64,000 nucleotides of DNA. Origin: Bacteroidales bacterium. Lineage in GTDB: Bacteria > Bacteroidota > Bacteroidia > Bacteroidales > VadinHA17. Each line of letters begins with the position of its first letter. The first letter of the stretch is position 1. The notes beneath the pieces were generated by a model, which was not told the origin of the DNA, ran no database searches, and was given only the letters and a program-made list of their open reading frames with translations. This document shows, one piece after another, positions 1-9,814 of the stretch. Both the position numbers and the translations under genes were made by a program. Location of the stretch: the NCBI GenBank assembly GCA_016928075.1, contig JAFGLJ010000062.1, forward strand, positions 1 through 64,000, written 5' to 3'.

Positions 1-115
1 AAATGGAAATGAAAATGAATCCATGTAGAAATAAACCTAACTTTTTGTAAAGAACCATTGACCGCCTTTCGTCCATTTTTTTCGGGATGACCGGGCCTTA
101 ACTGGACATCCCGGA

Positions 116-141
116 CCTGTACATTTTAGTGCAGGTTTTTT
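116..141 (+). terminator. Rho-independent terminator of an upstream gene
   Basis: A 7-bp stem (CCTGTAC / GTGCAGG, one G-U pair) with a six-base loop is followed directly by six T on the plus strand. The gene it would terminate ends before the window. Confidence 0.6.
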
Positions 142-258
142 GCTGATATAAAAGTACTTATATATTATGTGTCGAACAAGTTCTTACAGTGATTTTCCTC
201 ATAGCTAATGGTAATTTGCATCATAGGATCATGGTGATAAATATCACTTTCAGTCGGT

Positions 259-303
259 CCCGAATCTCCGATTCGGGGATCCTGGAAAAAGCAAAGCTTT
301 TTC
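259..303 (-). terminator. Two tandem perfect hairpins downstream of the cyanophycinase-like gene
   Basis: Stem 1 is CCCGAATC-TCC-GATTCGGG (259-277). Stem 2 is GAAAAAGC-AAA-GCTTTTTC (285-303). Both are perfect 8-bp stems with 3-base loops, 15 bp beyond the minus-strand stop codon. Stem 2 carries its own A/T run. A termination or mRNA 3' end role is inferred from position. Confidence 0.5.
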
Positions 304-317
304 GGGACAGTCTCCTG

Positions 318-1262
318 TTATTTGTTACCGGTCACCAATGTTGAATCGGGTTCTGCAAATATGTCACGATCACTGCCACCCGACCATTCCGTTACCATGC
401 GTTCATGTACATTATACCTGTCGCCTGCCCTGAGCAGGAAAAACTTTCCTCCGTTAGCCAGTGGTGATTCCCCGTCATCACTTTCCTTCCACAGGCTGTA
501 GTCGTATATTGCCACAAAACTTTTACCTATAACCTCAAACTCATCACCCTGTACTACTATAGCGGTATTTTCATCCAGTCCTATACCCAGAAGGAGGGGG
601 TGTGACTCAATTACTTCCACAAGGTCGTGCTGACGGTTGCGTACAAGCAGGTGCTGATCGATAGCTGAGGCAGAAAGGTAATTGAAGCCCCGTTCGTGGT
701 CACCCATCATAATGGTATTTGCTTTTGTATCTCCCCTGACAAGGTAGCTTCCCTGTATTGTAGCTCCTGCGGATGATCCTCCTATCACGCCTCCCCGGTC
801 AAGTATTTTTCTTATCTCATCCTCGGTTGCAGTGCCCCCGTACGCATCAACAATACGCCATTGTCTGCCACCGGTAAACCATAATCCCGATGCTCTTTTT
901 ATCGGTTCCGTGAATTCAGGTGTGTCTGCTTCAAGGGAGTCGTAAGTGTGAACCACCGTAACGTCAGTTGCCCCGCGGGCTGTGAGGAACCGGGTCACTC
1001 TTTCGTTGTTTATCTCTTCTGAACCCGAGGCAGTCGGGATAACTACGATTGGAGCATCCTTGCCTCCAGCCAGTTCTATAAATCGATCTACAATGCCGGT
1101 ATCCCGTATTGCACCACCGACAATTACGAGTGAACCGTTTTCGGGTCCGCGGGTGAGGGTGGTATCGACGGTTATTAATTCGCCCGTTCTGCTGTCAGAA
1201 CAGGAAAATAGTGTCAGAAGTGATAGTGAAAGTGCTGCAAGGTGAAAATGTGGATATTTCAT
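318..1262 (-). CDS. Cyanophycinase-like peptidase S51 lipoprotein
   Basis: The 314-residue protein has a lipoprotein signal with lipobox LFSC (Cys21), so it should be membrane anchored outside the cytoplasm. The rest matches peptidase family S51 (cyanophycinase/Asp-dipeptidase): GGSSAGA at 161-167 with Ser164 as expected nucleophile, FTGGRQ at 129-134, DQHLLVRNR at 202-210 and IGLDENTAIVV at 227-237. Family members cleave cyanophycin or other Asp-linked peptides; no cyanophycin synthetase is visible nearby, so the substrate is open. It is separated from the TonB receptor gene upstream by a 14-bp tandem repeat tract, so joint transcription is uncertain. Confidence 0.8.
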   Translation of the reverse strand: MKYPHFHLAALSLSLLTLFSCSDSRTGELITVDTTLTRGPENGSLVIVGGAIRDTGIVDRFIELAGGKDAPIVVIPTASGSEEINNERVTRFLTARGATDVTVVHTYDSLEADTPEFTEPIKRASGLWFTGGRQWRIVDAYGGTATEDEIRKILDRGGVIGGSSAGATIQGSYLVRGDTKANTIMMGDHERGFNYLSASAIDQHLLVRNRQHDLVEVIESHPLLLGIGLDENTAIVVQGDEFEVIGKSFVAIYDYSLWKESDDGESPLANGGKFFLLRAGDRYNVHERMVTEWSGGSDRDIFAEPDSTLVTGNK

Positions 1263-1286
1263 AGGTTAAAGTTTAAGGCAAAAGGC

Positions 1287-1342
1287 AAAAGTAAAAAGGT
1301 AAAAGTAAAAAGGTAAAAGTAAAAAGGTAAAAGTAAAAAGGC
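1287..1342. repeat. 14-bp tandem repeat, four units
   Basis: Four head-to-tail copies of aaaagtaaaaaggt lie at 1287, 1301, 1315 and 1329 (the last ends gc). The tract is purine-only apart from T, and sits between the start of the S51 gene and the end of the TonB receptor gene. Additional partial units extend to about 1275. Confidence 0.85.
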
Positions 1343-1350
1343 AACAGTAG

Positions 1351-1369
1351 AAACGCGATTATCGCGTTT
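1351..1369. terminator. Hairpin after TonB receptor gene
   Basis: AAACGCGA-TTA-TCGCGTTT forms a perfect 8-bp stem with a 3-base loop, four bases past the stop of the minus-strand receptor gene. The T-run on the minus strand is only three bases, so it is a weak or bidirectional terminator. Confidence 0.45.
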
Positions 1370-1372
1370 TAT

Positions 1373-3775
1373 TTAAATTTTCAACCTCAGCGCCACGATA
1401 AAATTGCGGCCGGGAGCGACTATGCCGGAAGCATACGGACGATAACGGTGATCAATGATATTTTCAATGCCCGCATTTATCAATGCCGTATTACCCAGCT
1501 GGTAGGATGCCTTCAGGTTGAGAGTGTACCATGATGGTGAATATGGATTGCCATTCTCGTCTTCAGCATACATATGTGGTTTCTCTATTTCCGATGGTGC
1601 CATATCTTCATAAGACATCTCGCCGTTATAGTCGGCATACAGGTCTATCTTTATCTTTTTATTTTCATATATAACATGTGTTGATCCATATGTTGGAGGC
1701 ACATGCCTGAAAGGAACACCTTCGTTATCAGTGCCTTTTGTAAGGTTCAGGTTCGACTTGATCCTGATGTTCCTGGCAGGAACAAGCTGCATGCTTACAT
1801 GTCCGCCATATATGGTTGCGCTGCCGGCATTGACTATAGACAGTACCTGGCTCATCTCACCCTGGTATAATATGGAGTCGGATCCATTGAATGAAAACTC
1901 GCGCCTTACCATGGCATTGTCAAGCCATGTGAGGTAACCTGTAAGTTCGATATGCAGGATATCAAAGAGATCACGAGAGAATCCAAGGTCGAGGTTATAT
2001 GCATATTCGGGTTTCAGGCCGGGGTTTGGAACGACAACAGCTCCGGGTTCTGAGTCGAAGACCTTGCCGGCATCATCGACATTGGGAGCCCTGAAACCTG
2101 TTGACCCATTAATATTGATCTTAGTCTTTTCATCTATCTGCCATACTGCTCCCACCGATCCTGTCAGTGCCCCGTTTTTTGTATCTATCTCATCAAAAGG
2201 GAAATTATAGTAACTGTTGTCAATGAATGTTGAGTGCAAGGTGGTATAGTTATATCTCAAACCTCCGTTCAGGAATACAGACTCTGCCAGGGGGTATTTA
2301 AATCCGCCATATGCTGAAAATGAATTATACCTGTTATCTCCGTCAGGATAACGGCTTGATTCGGGGAATGTTTCTCCTGTGATGATATCCCTGCCTTCAC
2401 CTGTTGAATTGACATCATTGGTTATTGCTTCGAGCCCATAAAAAATAATCCTGCCATCAAATTCCTTTTCGAAATCGGCACTTAATGAATAAGCTATTAC
2501 TTCTTCATATTTCTCCCGTATCAAGCTATCGTTAAATTTCCTGTCATGACGGCTTTCAGCGAAATACTGGCGTGCTGCCACTATTTTCATGGCATCAAAA
2601 AACCTGTTACCCGGACTCCAGTCGACGGAGACATTATTCATAATCCATTTTTGTGGTCCGTAATACCAATCTCCGTAACGGAGGTTGCCGCTGCGGTATT
2701 CTACCAGCCTGTCATAACGGGGAACATCGGAAGATACACTGGTATGATTAATAAACTGGATATTTAATTCTTCGGTGGGCTGGAATCTCAGTTTAGCCGT
2801 AAGATTATGTTGTGAATAACCTGATTCCACCTGTATATCAGGATCGGTGTTTGGTATTACCATATCGCCTGTGCCTTGCCATTCCTGGTACTCGGGCCTG
2901 CGGTAGCTCTCGTTACCCACACTGCCCATTTCCAGGTCATCATATGATGAATAGGTATAACCTGCCATGAAGCCTATTTTTTTCCCTCCAAGGTTAAAAT
3001 CGAGATGGGCTGTTTTTTCCTTGTTGGCAGTGGATGTTCTGGCCAGGGCATTTGCTTTAAGGTTTATCTTATCACTTGTTGACAGGTATGCTTTCTTCGA
3101 GTGGAAGTCCATTACGCCTCCTATTGCATCACTTCCATATACCACGGCACCCGGGCCGAATATTATTTCGCTGTTCTCTATGATGTTAGGGTCGAGAGCA
3201 ATGACATTTTGCAGGTTGCCTTCCCGGAAGATGGCATTATTCATTCTAACGCCATCCACCACAAGTAGAATCCTGTGGGTTGCAAAACCCCTGATCATAG
3301 GGCTACCTCCTCCGAGCTGGCTCTTTTGCACATAAACTTCACCCGAAGTGCCCAGCAGGTCAGCTGCAGTCTGGGGATTCGCAAATTCCACCTGTGCCAT
3401 CCGGATAGGGGTAATTTTGTTCGGTACCTCATCCTTGTTCTGCTCCCACCTGTTGGCCGAAACAACGAACTCATCTATTTCAAATGTTTTGTATTGCAGG
3501 ATAACAGTATAATTCATTTCCCTTAACTGCTCCATTGAAAGGTCGATATTTACATATGACGGATGCTGAAAATATATGTGATCAGATTCTCGAAAAGCAT
3601 TTATCCTGAATTCACCGGCAAGATCGGTGTACCCGAACCTGGTTTTTGAGTGGTTGAATACAGCTACATCCCTTATGGGCTTCCTGTCTTCAGAATCAAT
3701 TACCCTGATGGTTTGCGCAGACAAAAGGCTGAAAGTGCTTATACTTATGATAAGCGAAAAAAGCAGTTTTTTCAT
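1373..3775 (-). CDS. TonB-dependent receptor, haem/haemoglobin-type
   Basis: An 800-residue outer-membrane receptor. Residues 1-20 are a signal peptide (cut near LSA|Q). A CarboxypepD_reg-like beta domain spans about 22-100, a plug domain about 115-230, and a beta-barrel follows to the C-terminus. The plug contains GGGSPMIRGFATHRILLVVD, NLQNVIALDPN and GPGAVVYGSDAIGGVMDF, the pattern of the haem/haemoglobin/transferrin receptor branch. It would import a TonB/ExbBD-energised ligand, plausibly haem or an iron chelate. No SusD or hmuY-type partner lies next to it. Ligand is inferred from family resemblance only. Confidence 0.85.
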   Translation of the reverse strand: MKKLLFSLIISISTFSLLSAQTIRVIDSEDRKPIRDVAVFNHSKTRFGYTDLAGEFRINAFRESDHIYFQHPSYVNIDLSMEQLREMNYTVILQYKTFEIDEFVVSANRWEQNKDEVPNKITPIRMAQVEFANPQTAADLLGTSGEVYVQKSQLGGGSPMIRGFATHRILLVVDGVRMNNAIFREGNLQNVIALDPNIIENSEIIFGPGAVVYGSDAIGGVMDFHSKKAYLSTSDKINLKANALARTSTANKEKTAHLDFNLGGKKIGFMAGYTYSSYDDLEMGSVGNESYRRPEYQEWQGTGDMVIPNTDPDIQVESGYSQHNLTAKLRFQPTEELNIQFINHTSVSSDVPRYDRLVEYRSGNLRYGDWYYGPQKWIMNNVSVDWSPGNRFFDAMKIVAARQYFAESRHDRKFNDSLIREKYEEVIAYSLSADFEKEFDGRIIFYGLEAITNDVNSTGEGRDIITGETFPESSRYPDGDNRYNSFSAYGGFKYPLAESVFLNGGLRYNYTTLHSTFIDNSYYNFPFDEIDTKNGALTGSVGAVWQIDEKTKININGSTGFRAPNVDDAGKVFDSEPGAVVVPNPGLKPEYAYNLDLGFSRDLFDILHIELTGYLTWLDNAMVRREFSFNGSDSILYQGEMSQVLSIVNAGSATIYGGHVSMQLVPARNIRIKSNLNLTKGTDNEGVPFRHVPPTYGSTHVIYENKKIKIDLYADYNGEMSYEDMAPSEIEKPHMYAEDENGNPYSPSWYTLNLKASYQLGNTALINAGIENIIDHRYRPYASGIVAPGRNFIVALRLKI

Positions 3776-3886
3776 ATCCCCGGCAAATTACAATATAGTG
3801 TCCTGATTTCAAAAACTGTACCAATGTTATTGATTGAGAATATATTATACAGCATGGTGCCAAGAGCAGGGAGCAGGGAAGTTTAA

Positions 3887-3914
3887 TTATGAGTTATGAA
3901 TTATGAGTTATGAG
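3887..3914. repeat. 7-bp tandem repeat ttatga[g/a], four units
   Basis: Four contiguous units start at 3887, 3894, 3901 and 3908. It is followed at 3923-3933 by ccatcattcca, the same 11-mer that bounds the element at 40127-40497. Confidence 0.75.
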
Positions 3915-4017
3915 TTATTAATCCATCATTCCAGTATTCCATTCATCCATTATTCCATTTTGATCATCGAGCTGTCAGGATGTGAAAAGAATAATGCTTT
4001 TACTCGCCAATAATTAT

Positions 4018-4025
4018 TATTTTTG
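4018..4025 (+). promoter_or_regulatory. Bacteroidota -7 box (TATTTTTG)
   Basis: It matches TAnnTTTG 35 bp upstream of the GTG start at 4060 and would drive the four-gene operon at 4060-10009. No clear -33 TTG at the right distance was found. Confidence 0.45.
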
Positions 4026-4059
4026 AATGACTGTAGAATAAACTAAAAAGAGTGCTAGA

Positions 4060-6741
4060 GTGTCAAGGAACTGGACTATCATAATTATAGTTGTACTATT
4101 TGCCGGCATGGCTGCCCTGGCGTATTTCCTTCAGCAAAAGAAGAAGGCTTACGTAGCCAGTCCGTACGGGAGTATACCCCTTGATGCAGGGATACTTATT
4201 GAAGCTGTTGATATGCCCGGTCTTTTTGAGTTGCTTGCCACCGATAATGAGATGGTTGATGGCATGTCGGAAATACCAGAGCTGAAAAGTTTCACCGGAG
4301 CAATAAAGACTATTGATTCATTAACCCACGAAAGAGAATTCATACAGATAGCAGGAAACAACCCGGTTCTTATATCCATTCACCTGCTTGGCAAGAACAG
4401 GCTCACCCCGTTATTCTCCTTTGCCACACCGCCGGAAATACGTGATAAGCATATCAGATCTTTACTTGGAGATGTACCGGGATACAGGTATACAGTTAAA
4501 GAATACCAGGGCAGTAATGTATATGAGCTGGTAAGGGCATCCACCGGTGAATCTTCCCTGTTTATATCAATGGTTGAAGGGGTAATTATCATCAGTCCTT
4601 CACATATACTTGTAGAGGCAGGTATCAGGCAGGTTGAACAGGAGATGGATATTCGCGACCTGCCGGGGTTCAGGAAGGTGTCGGCAGCAGCAGGTAAAAA
4701 TGAAAACAAGGTATACCTGTTATTTAATAACATGGCCAAGTTCATATCCCTGCTGACCGGTAAAACAGATGAGGGTATAGCATCATATATCCCGGAGCTG
4801 GCATCCTGCCTGGAAGCAGACCTCTACATTAAAAATTCGGGCCTGGTCTTAAGCGGGTATATTGAAACCCGCGATTCAAGCCAGGTATTATATAATTACC
4901 GGTTCCAGGAACCCGGTTCATACGATATTTACAGGTATATACCTGCGGGTGCTGCCCTTTTTGAGATAATGACAGACAACATTCATAAACCGCTGAACAG
5001 CACAGATGTTGAGACCAGGTACATTGCCGATATAGTTAAAAGCCAGCTGGTGGGAGGGATGGCCAGGGTTTACCTCAATATAAAGGGACAGGATAAAGAA
5101 ATGAACAAATTGCTGCTTTTTGATCTCAGGGGAAGCAATGCTACAGAAGAAGCTTTTGCCGGGGAACTGGAACAGTACTACCGGAGAAAAGGAATTAAGG
5201 TTAATGATTATATAATAAAGTATAAGCCTGATGCCGAATCAGAATATACCATATACCGGTTACCGGTGGATAATCTCGGTAATGAACTGGGAGGCCGTTT
5301 TGGTGACTATTTAAAATCAGACTATGCAACCTTTTATGATGATGTATTGGTCTTAAGCAGTGAATCAGGGACACTGTCGAAGTTTATATATGATAATATT
5401 CTGAACAGAACCCTGGCAAATGATCTTTCGTACCGGGAATTTGAAAGCACTATGCCCAGCAGGGCAGGGTATTATTTTTATTGTGTTCCCTCAAGAATAG
5501 TACCACTGCTGGCAGGTGTTCTAAAAGAGGATATTGTGAAAGGACTGGAGAAAAATACAGAATCATTGCGCAAGCTGCAGGCCGTAGGTTACCAGTTTGT
5601 ATCGAGCAATGATATGATTTACAATACATTGTCTGTAATGTATAAAGAGGAGGCACGGGAGGAAGCAAAAGCTGTATGGGAAAGCCTGCTGGATACTGTT
5701 GCCTACTCCAAACCTCTTTTCTTCACCAATCACTATACCGGTAGTAATGAGATATTCATTCAGGACATGAATAATAACCTGTACCTGATTAATTCAGCAG
5801 GAAGAATTTTATGGAAAAGGCCTATAAGCGAGGCCATCAAAGGGAATGCCTATGCGATTGACTATTACAGGAATGGTAAGCTGCAGATACTTTTTGCCAC
5901 GACAAATTACCTGTATCTTATTGACCGTAACGGCAATAATGTGGAGAAGTATCCCGTTCAGTTAAGGTCTCCCTCAACCAACGGACTGGCTTTGTTCGAT
6001 TACGAGAATAATAAAGATTACAGACTGTTTATATGTGGTACCGACAGGAAAGTGTACGCATATGATAAAACAGGTAACACTGTAAGGGGCTGGAACCAGT
6101 TCACCACCAACAGTACCGTTACCTGCGAGGTTGAATTTTTCAGGGTGTCAGGGAAAGATTATCTTGTGGTGAATGATAATGACAATATGTATATTCTTGA
6201 CAGAAGAGGCAATGTAAGGGTTGAAATGAAAGAACAGGTTTCCAGGTCGGATCGCTCAATGTTACGACTTACCACAGGTACCAGTCCACAGATGGTACTG
6301 GCCTCGGAAGATGGTTCAATAAAGATGGTGAATTTCAACGGTGAGGTACAGACCTACAGCGTGAATGAATTTGCTGAAAATCCTGTTTTTGAATATTTTG
6401 ACCTCGATGCTGATGGACTGGGAGAATTCATCTTTATTGACGGCAACAGGTTATATGCATATGATAACGACAGGAGCAGGATGTTCAGCCTTACACTCAG
6501 TTCGGATAATATTATAGGTCCGTACGGTCTTGAATTTTCGTCGAATGATAAGAAGATTGGGTTTACGGATGCTGACGCCAGCCAGGTATATCTGGTTGAT
6601 GACAGGGGCAAGAACCTCAGTGGATTCCCCCTGAATGGCACCACAGCTTTCTCGGTGGGAAGACTTAACAGGGGAAGTGGCTTTAACCTTATCACAGGTG
6701 GGCGTGACAGTTTTTTATATAATTATGAGATAACAAGATAA
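4060..6741 (+). CDS. Membrane-anchored protein with C-terminal beta-propeller
   Basis: 893 residues. The start is GTG (4060); the translation begins MSRNW and runs straight into a transmembrane segment at about 5-24, then a lysine-rich stop. The N-terminal ~540 residues resemble DUF3352-type periplasmic domains (GSIPLDAGILIEAVDMPGLF near 37-56). From about 565 onward the sequence has propeller-like repeats, each with a hydrophobic strand plus YLIDRNGN, VYAYDKTGN, YILDRRGN or VYLVDDRGK, and an FG-GAP-like DLDADGLGEFIFID near 790-805. First gene of an operon with a lipoprotein, a DUF5723 barrel and DUF4834. It probably faces the periplasm from the inner membrane. No enzymatic motif seen; function unknown. 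Confidence 0.75.
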   Translation: MSRNWTIIIIVVLFAGMAALAYFLQQKKKAYVASPYGSIPLDAGILIEAVDMPGLFELLATDNEMVDGMSEIPELKSFTGAIKTIDSLTHEREFIQIAGNNPVLISIHLLGKNRLTPLFSFATPPEIRDKHIRSLLGDVPGYRYTVKEYQGSNVYELVRASTGESSLFISMVEGVIIISPSHILVEAGIRQVEQEMDIRDLPGFRKVSAAAGKNENKVYLLFNNMAKFISLLTGKTDEGIASYIPELASCLEADLYIKNSGLVLSGYIETRDSSQVLYNYRFQEPGSYDIYRYIPAGAALFEIMTDNIHKPLNSTDVETRYIADIVKSQLVGGMARVYLNIKGQDKEMNKLLLFDLRGSNATEEAFAGELEQYYRRKGIKVNDYIIKYKPDAESEYTIYRLPVDNLGNELGGRFGDYLKSDYATFYDDVLVLSSESGTLSKFIYDNILNRTLANDLSYREFESTMPSRAGYYFYCVPSRIVPLLAGVLKEDIVKGLEKNTESLRKLQAVGYQFVSSNDMIYNTLSVMYKEEAREEAKAVWESLLDTVAYSKPLFFTNHYTGSNEIFIQDMNNNLYLINSAGRILWKRPISEAIKGNAYAIDYYRNGKLQILFATTNYLYLIDRNGNNVEKYPVQLRSPSTNGLALFDYENNKDYRLFICGTDRKVYAYDKTGNTVRGWNQFTTNSTVTCEVEFFRVSGKDYLVVNDNDNMYILDRRGNVRVEMKEQVSRSDRSMLRLTTGTSPQMVLASEDGSIKMVNFNGEVQTYSVNEFAENPVFEYFDLDADGLGEFIFIDGNRLYAYDNDRSRMFSLTLSSDNIIGPYGLEFSSNDKKIGFTDADASQVYLVDDRGKNLSGFPLNGTTAFSVGRLNRGSGFNLITGGRDSFLYNYEITR

Positions 6742-6753
6742 ATTAATAATAAC

Positions 6754-8343
6754 ATGAAAAACAAAACAGTATTCATAATTTTACTTTCCTTCCTTACACT
6801 GTCATCATGTATCAAAGAGACATATGATCTGGAAAGGTTATCCGGGGAGGTGGCCCTCAGCCCGGGCCTGGTCGTGAAGGCTTTTAAGGGAAACGTTACA
6901 TTGAGTAATGTTGTGGAACCAAACGACACCCTGGTCTTTGATAACGAGCTATTGAAATTTGTATTCACGGAAGATTCGGTTTTTGAATTCCATGTGGACG
7001 ATTTTTATTCTTCATTTGCGCCTGTAACTCATGAGATGACCACACTGGTTAACAGCACAGTGATCAATGATGTGCTGGATACACTTGAGATTGAGTTCGA
7101 AGAGGATATAAAAATCAAAAAGATGAAAGTACTGACAGGAGAGGTAAGTTATACAGTTACATCATGGTGTTCTTTCGATGTTACAGTTGACCTGCTGGCT
7201 CCCAGCATTGATGATGGCGGTTCATCTCTTTTCCGGTCAGTAAATGTTCCTGCCGGCTCCACTGTTAACATTGACATTGACCTTGATGATGTACTTATCA
7301 ATTTTGATACAGATGCGGCTCAACCGTATAACCTCCTGCCATTAGAGTATGATATAACTGTGACATCAGGTTCACCGGTTTTTGATCCGTCAGACAGCAT
7401 TAAAGTTGTTCATGAGATGGAGGAACCAGAATTTGATTATGCAACAGGCTATTTTGGTTATCATACTGATGAATCGGGAAAAGACACACTCGACCTGGAA
7501 ATGGAGGATTTCTTTTCCAGGATCTCGGGATCAATATATCTTACCAGCCCGAGCATAACGGTGAATTATTTAAATTCTTTCGGACTGCCCATGAGGATAG
7601 ATGCAGAGGTTAAAGGCATGAATGACGAGGATGAGATATCGCTTGACAGGGATCCTGTTGATCTTGATTATCCCACTTCTCTTGATAACAGGGAGGTAAG
7701 TTCATCCTTTACCATCGATAAAGATAATTCAAGCCTTCCGGAACTGGTATCAATGCTGCCCTACGAGATTGAATACTACAGTTCGGCAATAGTTAATCCC
7801 GATGGTGAGACCACGGAGGATAATATTATTTTTGGCGACAGCAGGTTCATAGCGGATATGGAAGTCGAGGTACCCTTTGAGTTCAGAATGGCAAACCTGC
7901 AATTATCAGACACAACAGATAATTTCCTTGTCAGTGATGATCCTGAAGAAGATGATCCTATTGATATGCTGGAGGAGTTTCAACTGGATCTTTACGTTGA
8001 GAATGGATTCCCGCTGGGTGTATCTGTGATGATACAATTATATGATTCGGTATCCATGACCGTACTGGAATCACTGGACACCGGTGAGCTGTGGTCACCG
8101 GCACCGGTTGATGCTAACGGCAGGGTAACAGGGCCAAGTACAGGAAGAACAGAGGTGGAGTTTACGCCTGCTTTCATTGATGAAGCAAAGCTGGCTGATC
8201 AGATAATCTTGACTTTTACACTGAATACCACTGATAACGGCACGAAGGATGTCAAGATATATTCTGATTACAGTATAGTATTCAGCATCGGTGTAAAAGC
8301 GAAGACCAGTGTAAATCTTAATTTTAATTCTGAAGACGAATGA
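6754..8343 (+). CDS. Lipoprotein of unknown function
   Basis: 529 residues starting with a lipoprotein signal (lipobox LSSC, Cys19). The mature part is acidic and beta-rich without a motif I recognise; repeated short segments such as DNSSLPELV and TFTLNTTDNG suggest stacked beta-sandwich domains. It begins 12 bp after the propeller gene and its TGA overlaps the ATG of the DUF5723 gene by four bases, so the three are translated from one message. An outer-membrane or periplasmic partner of the next gene's barrel is a reasonable inference, no more. Confidence 0.7.
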   Translation: MKNKTVFIILLSFLTLSSCIKETYDLERLSGEVALSPGLVVKAFKGNVTLSNVVEPNDTLVFDNELLKFVFTEDSVFEFHVDDFYSSFAPVTHEMTTLVNSTVINDVLDTLEIEFEEDIKIKKMKVLTGEVSYTVTSWCSFDVTVDLLAPSIDDGGSSLFRSVNVPAGSTVNIDIDLDDVLINFDTDAAQPYNLLPLEYDITVTSGSPVFDPSDSIKVVHEMEEPEFDYATGYFGYHTDESGKDTLDLEMEDFFSRISGSIYLTSPSITVNYLNSFGLPMRIDAEVKGMNDEDEISLDRDPVDLDYPTSLDNREVSSSFTIDKDNSSLPELVSMLPYEIEYYSSAIVNPDGETTEDNIIFGDSRFIADMEVEVPFEFRMANLQLSDTTDNFLVSDDPEEDDPIDMLEEFQLDLYVENGFPLGVSVMIQLYDSVSMTVLESLDTGELWSPAPVDANGRVTGPSTGRTEVEFTPAFIDEAKLADQIILTFTLNTTDNGTKDVKIYSDYSIVFSIGVKAKTSVNLNFNSEDE

Positions 8344-9806
8344 TTATGAAGACAAAAATAAAATCAGCAAGTTTAATAGCAGGAATGCTGCTTGTATCTT
8401 CCGGTGTATTTTCACAACATATACAGACACAGTATTTTTTAAATATTCCGCAATCATCGCAGCTGAATCCTGCATACAGGCCGGATGCAAATGTCTTTAT
8501 AGGTCTGCCCGTATTGTCGGGAACATATTTTGGGATGAGCAATAACCTATTAAACGTAAGCAAGCTGATACAGCCAATGCCGGGATATGATTCGTTAATA
8601 ACCATCCTGCATCCCGATTACGACAGGGATAGTTTCTTCAGGAGTATAGGTAACAAAGGTTTTATTTCCACTGAGATTAATACACCTATCCTGAGCGTAG
8701 GCTTTTCCGCAGCCGATGTCTGGTGGGTCGACCTCGGCATATCCGTTAAAGGTATGGTAAGAGGCAGGTTACCGGCTGACCTATTTACCCTGGCACTGGA
8801 AGGCAATGAGGATTTCATAGGGTCATTTGCTGACCTTTCCGGCACGGGGGTACATGCACAGGCATACCTGGAGACACATGTCGGACTGTCAAGGAATATT
8901 ACTAACAAGCTTCGTGTTGGAGGCCGCCTGAAATTGATGCAGGGTGCGTTAAGTGCCTCAATTATTGCCGATAAGCTTGAGCTACAGGTTAATGATGACT
9001 ATTCCCAGTCACTGGTGACCGATGTATCACTGAAGCTTAACGGACCATTTGATGTCAACCTTAATGAAGACGGATTTATTAAGGACATCCTTTTCAGGGA
9101 TGATTTTGGTTTCGGCGAGGTGGGGCCCAGTTTCAGAAATTTCGGCCTGGGTCTCGATCTTGGTGCTGAATACATGCTGATGGATAACCTGCAATTATCA
9201 GCCAGTATAATTGATTTAGGTTTTATTAGCTGGGGAAGAGACTCATATACTTTCACTGCTATCAACGATTTTACCTTCGACGGATTTGACATATCGGAAA
9301 TGATTGAAGGTGATAAGGAGTTTGACCAGATAGTCGAAGAATTCGGAGATTCACTGCTCACCACTTTCGATTTTGTCGAAAGCGAAGAAGGATATTCTAC
9401 CGGTCTTCCCACCAAACTATACCTGGCAGCCAGTTACAGGCCTGTGGATTTCCTGTCGCTGGGAGCTTTATCACGCACCACCATCGGCATGGGAGTAAGG
9501 GAATCATTAACACTGTCGGCAACACTCTTTGCAGGTAATGTGCTGTCGACCAGCCTGAGCTATACCATGACAAACAGAAGCTTTAATAATTTTGGTTTCG
9601 GTCTCGGAGTGAGGGGTGGTCCTGTCCAGTTTTTTGCTGTAGTTGACCAGATACCTGCATCATGGGTAGAATTTACCAGCGATGGAGGTAATGACCGTGT
9701 GGTAGTGCCCCGGAGGCTTGATTATATAAATATGAGGTTTGGTTTTAACCTTCTTTTCGGGCATATCAAGCAAAAGAAGACTGATACACCAATGCTAGTT
9801 GAATAG
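8340..9806 (+). CDS. DUF5723-type outer-membrane barrel protein
   Basis: 488 residues with a signal peptide (cut near VFS|Q at 25) and then QYFLNIPQSSQLNPAYRP, the NPAxRP-type opening also typical of PorP/SprF-like and DUF5723 barrel proteins. The body alternates Gly/aromatic strands (LSLGALSRTTIGMGVRESLT, FNNFGFGLGVRGGPVQFFAV), as in a FadL/PorV-like beta-barrel. The start may be ATG 8340 or, two codons on, ATG 8346. Translationally coupled to the preceding lipoprotein. Function unknown; a role in surface protein or lipid handling is speculation. Confidence 0.75.
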   Translation: MIMKTKIKSASLIAGMLLVSSGVFSQHIQTQYFLNIPQSSQLNPAYRPDANVFIGLPVLSGTYFGMSNNLLNVSKLIQPMPGYDSLITILHPDYDRDSFFRSIGNKGFISTEINTPILSVGFSAADVWWVDLGISVKGMVRGRLPADLFTLALEGNEDFIGSFADLSGTGVHAQAYLETHVGLSRNITNKLRVGGRLKLMQGALSASIIADKLELQVNDDYSQSLVTDVSLKLNGPFDVNLNEDGFIKDILFRDDFGFGEVGPSFRNFGLGLDLGAEYMLMDNLQLSASIIDLGFISWGRDSYTFTAINDFTFDGFDISEMIEGDKEFDQIVEEFGDSLLTTFDFVESEEGYSTGLPTKLYLAASYRPVDFLSLGALSRTTIGMGVRESLTLSATLFAGNVLSTSLSYTMTNRSFNNFGFGLGVRGGPVQFFAVVDQIPASWVEFTSDGGNDRVVVPRRLDYINMRFGFNLLFGHIKQKKTDTPMLVE

Positions 9807-9814
9807 GAGGAGAA

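Larger units (their letters stand above)
1..317. other. Intergenic left flank with terminators
   Basis: No coding frame is convincing here. The stretch holds a plus-strand terminator for a gene lying left of the window (116-141) and two perfect hairpins (259-277 and 285-303) just past the end of the minus-strand cyanophycinase-like gene. The rest is AT-rich with nothing recognisable. Confidence 0.6.
3776..4059. other. Intergenic region with short repeats and a promoter
   Basis: This divergent spacer between the receptor and the four-gene envelope operon contains two gcaggga-type units (near 3865-3880), four 7-bp ttatgar units (3887-3914), a ccatcattcca/ccattattcca tract (3923-3958) and a -7 promoter box at 4018-4025. 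No gene is supported. Confidence 0.6.
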
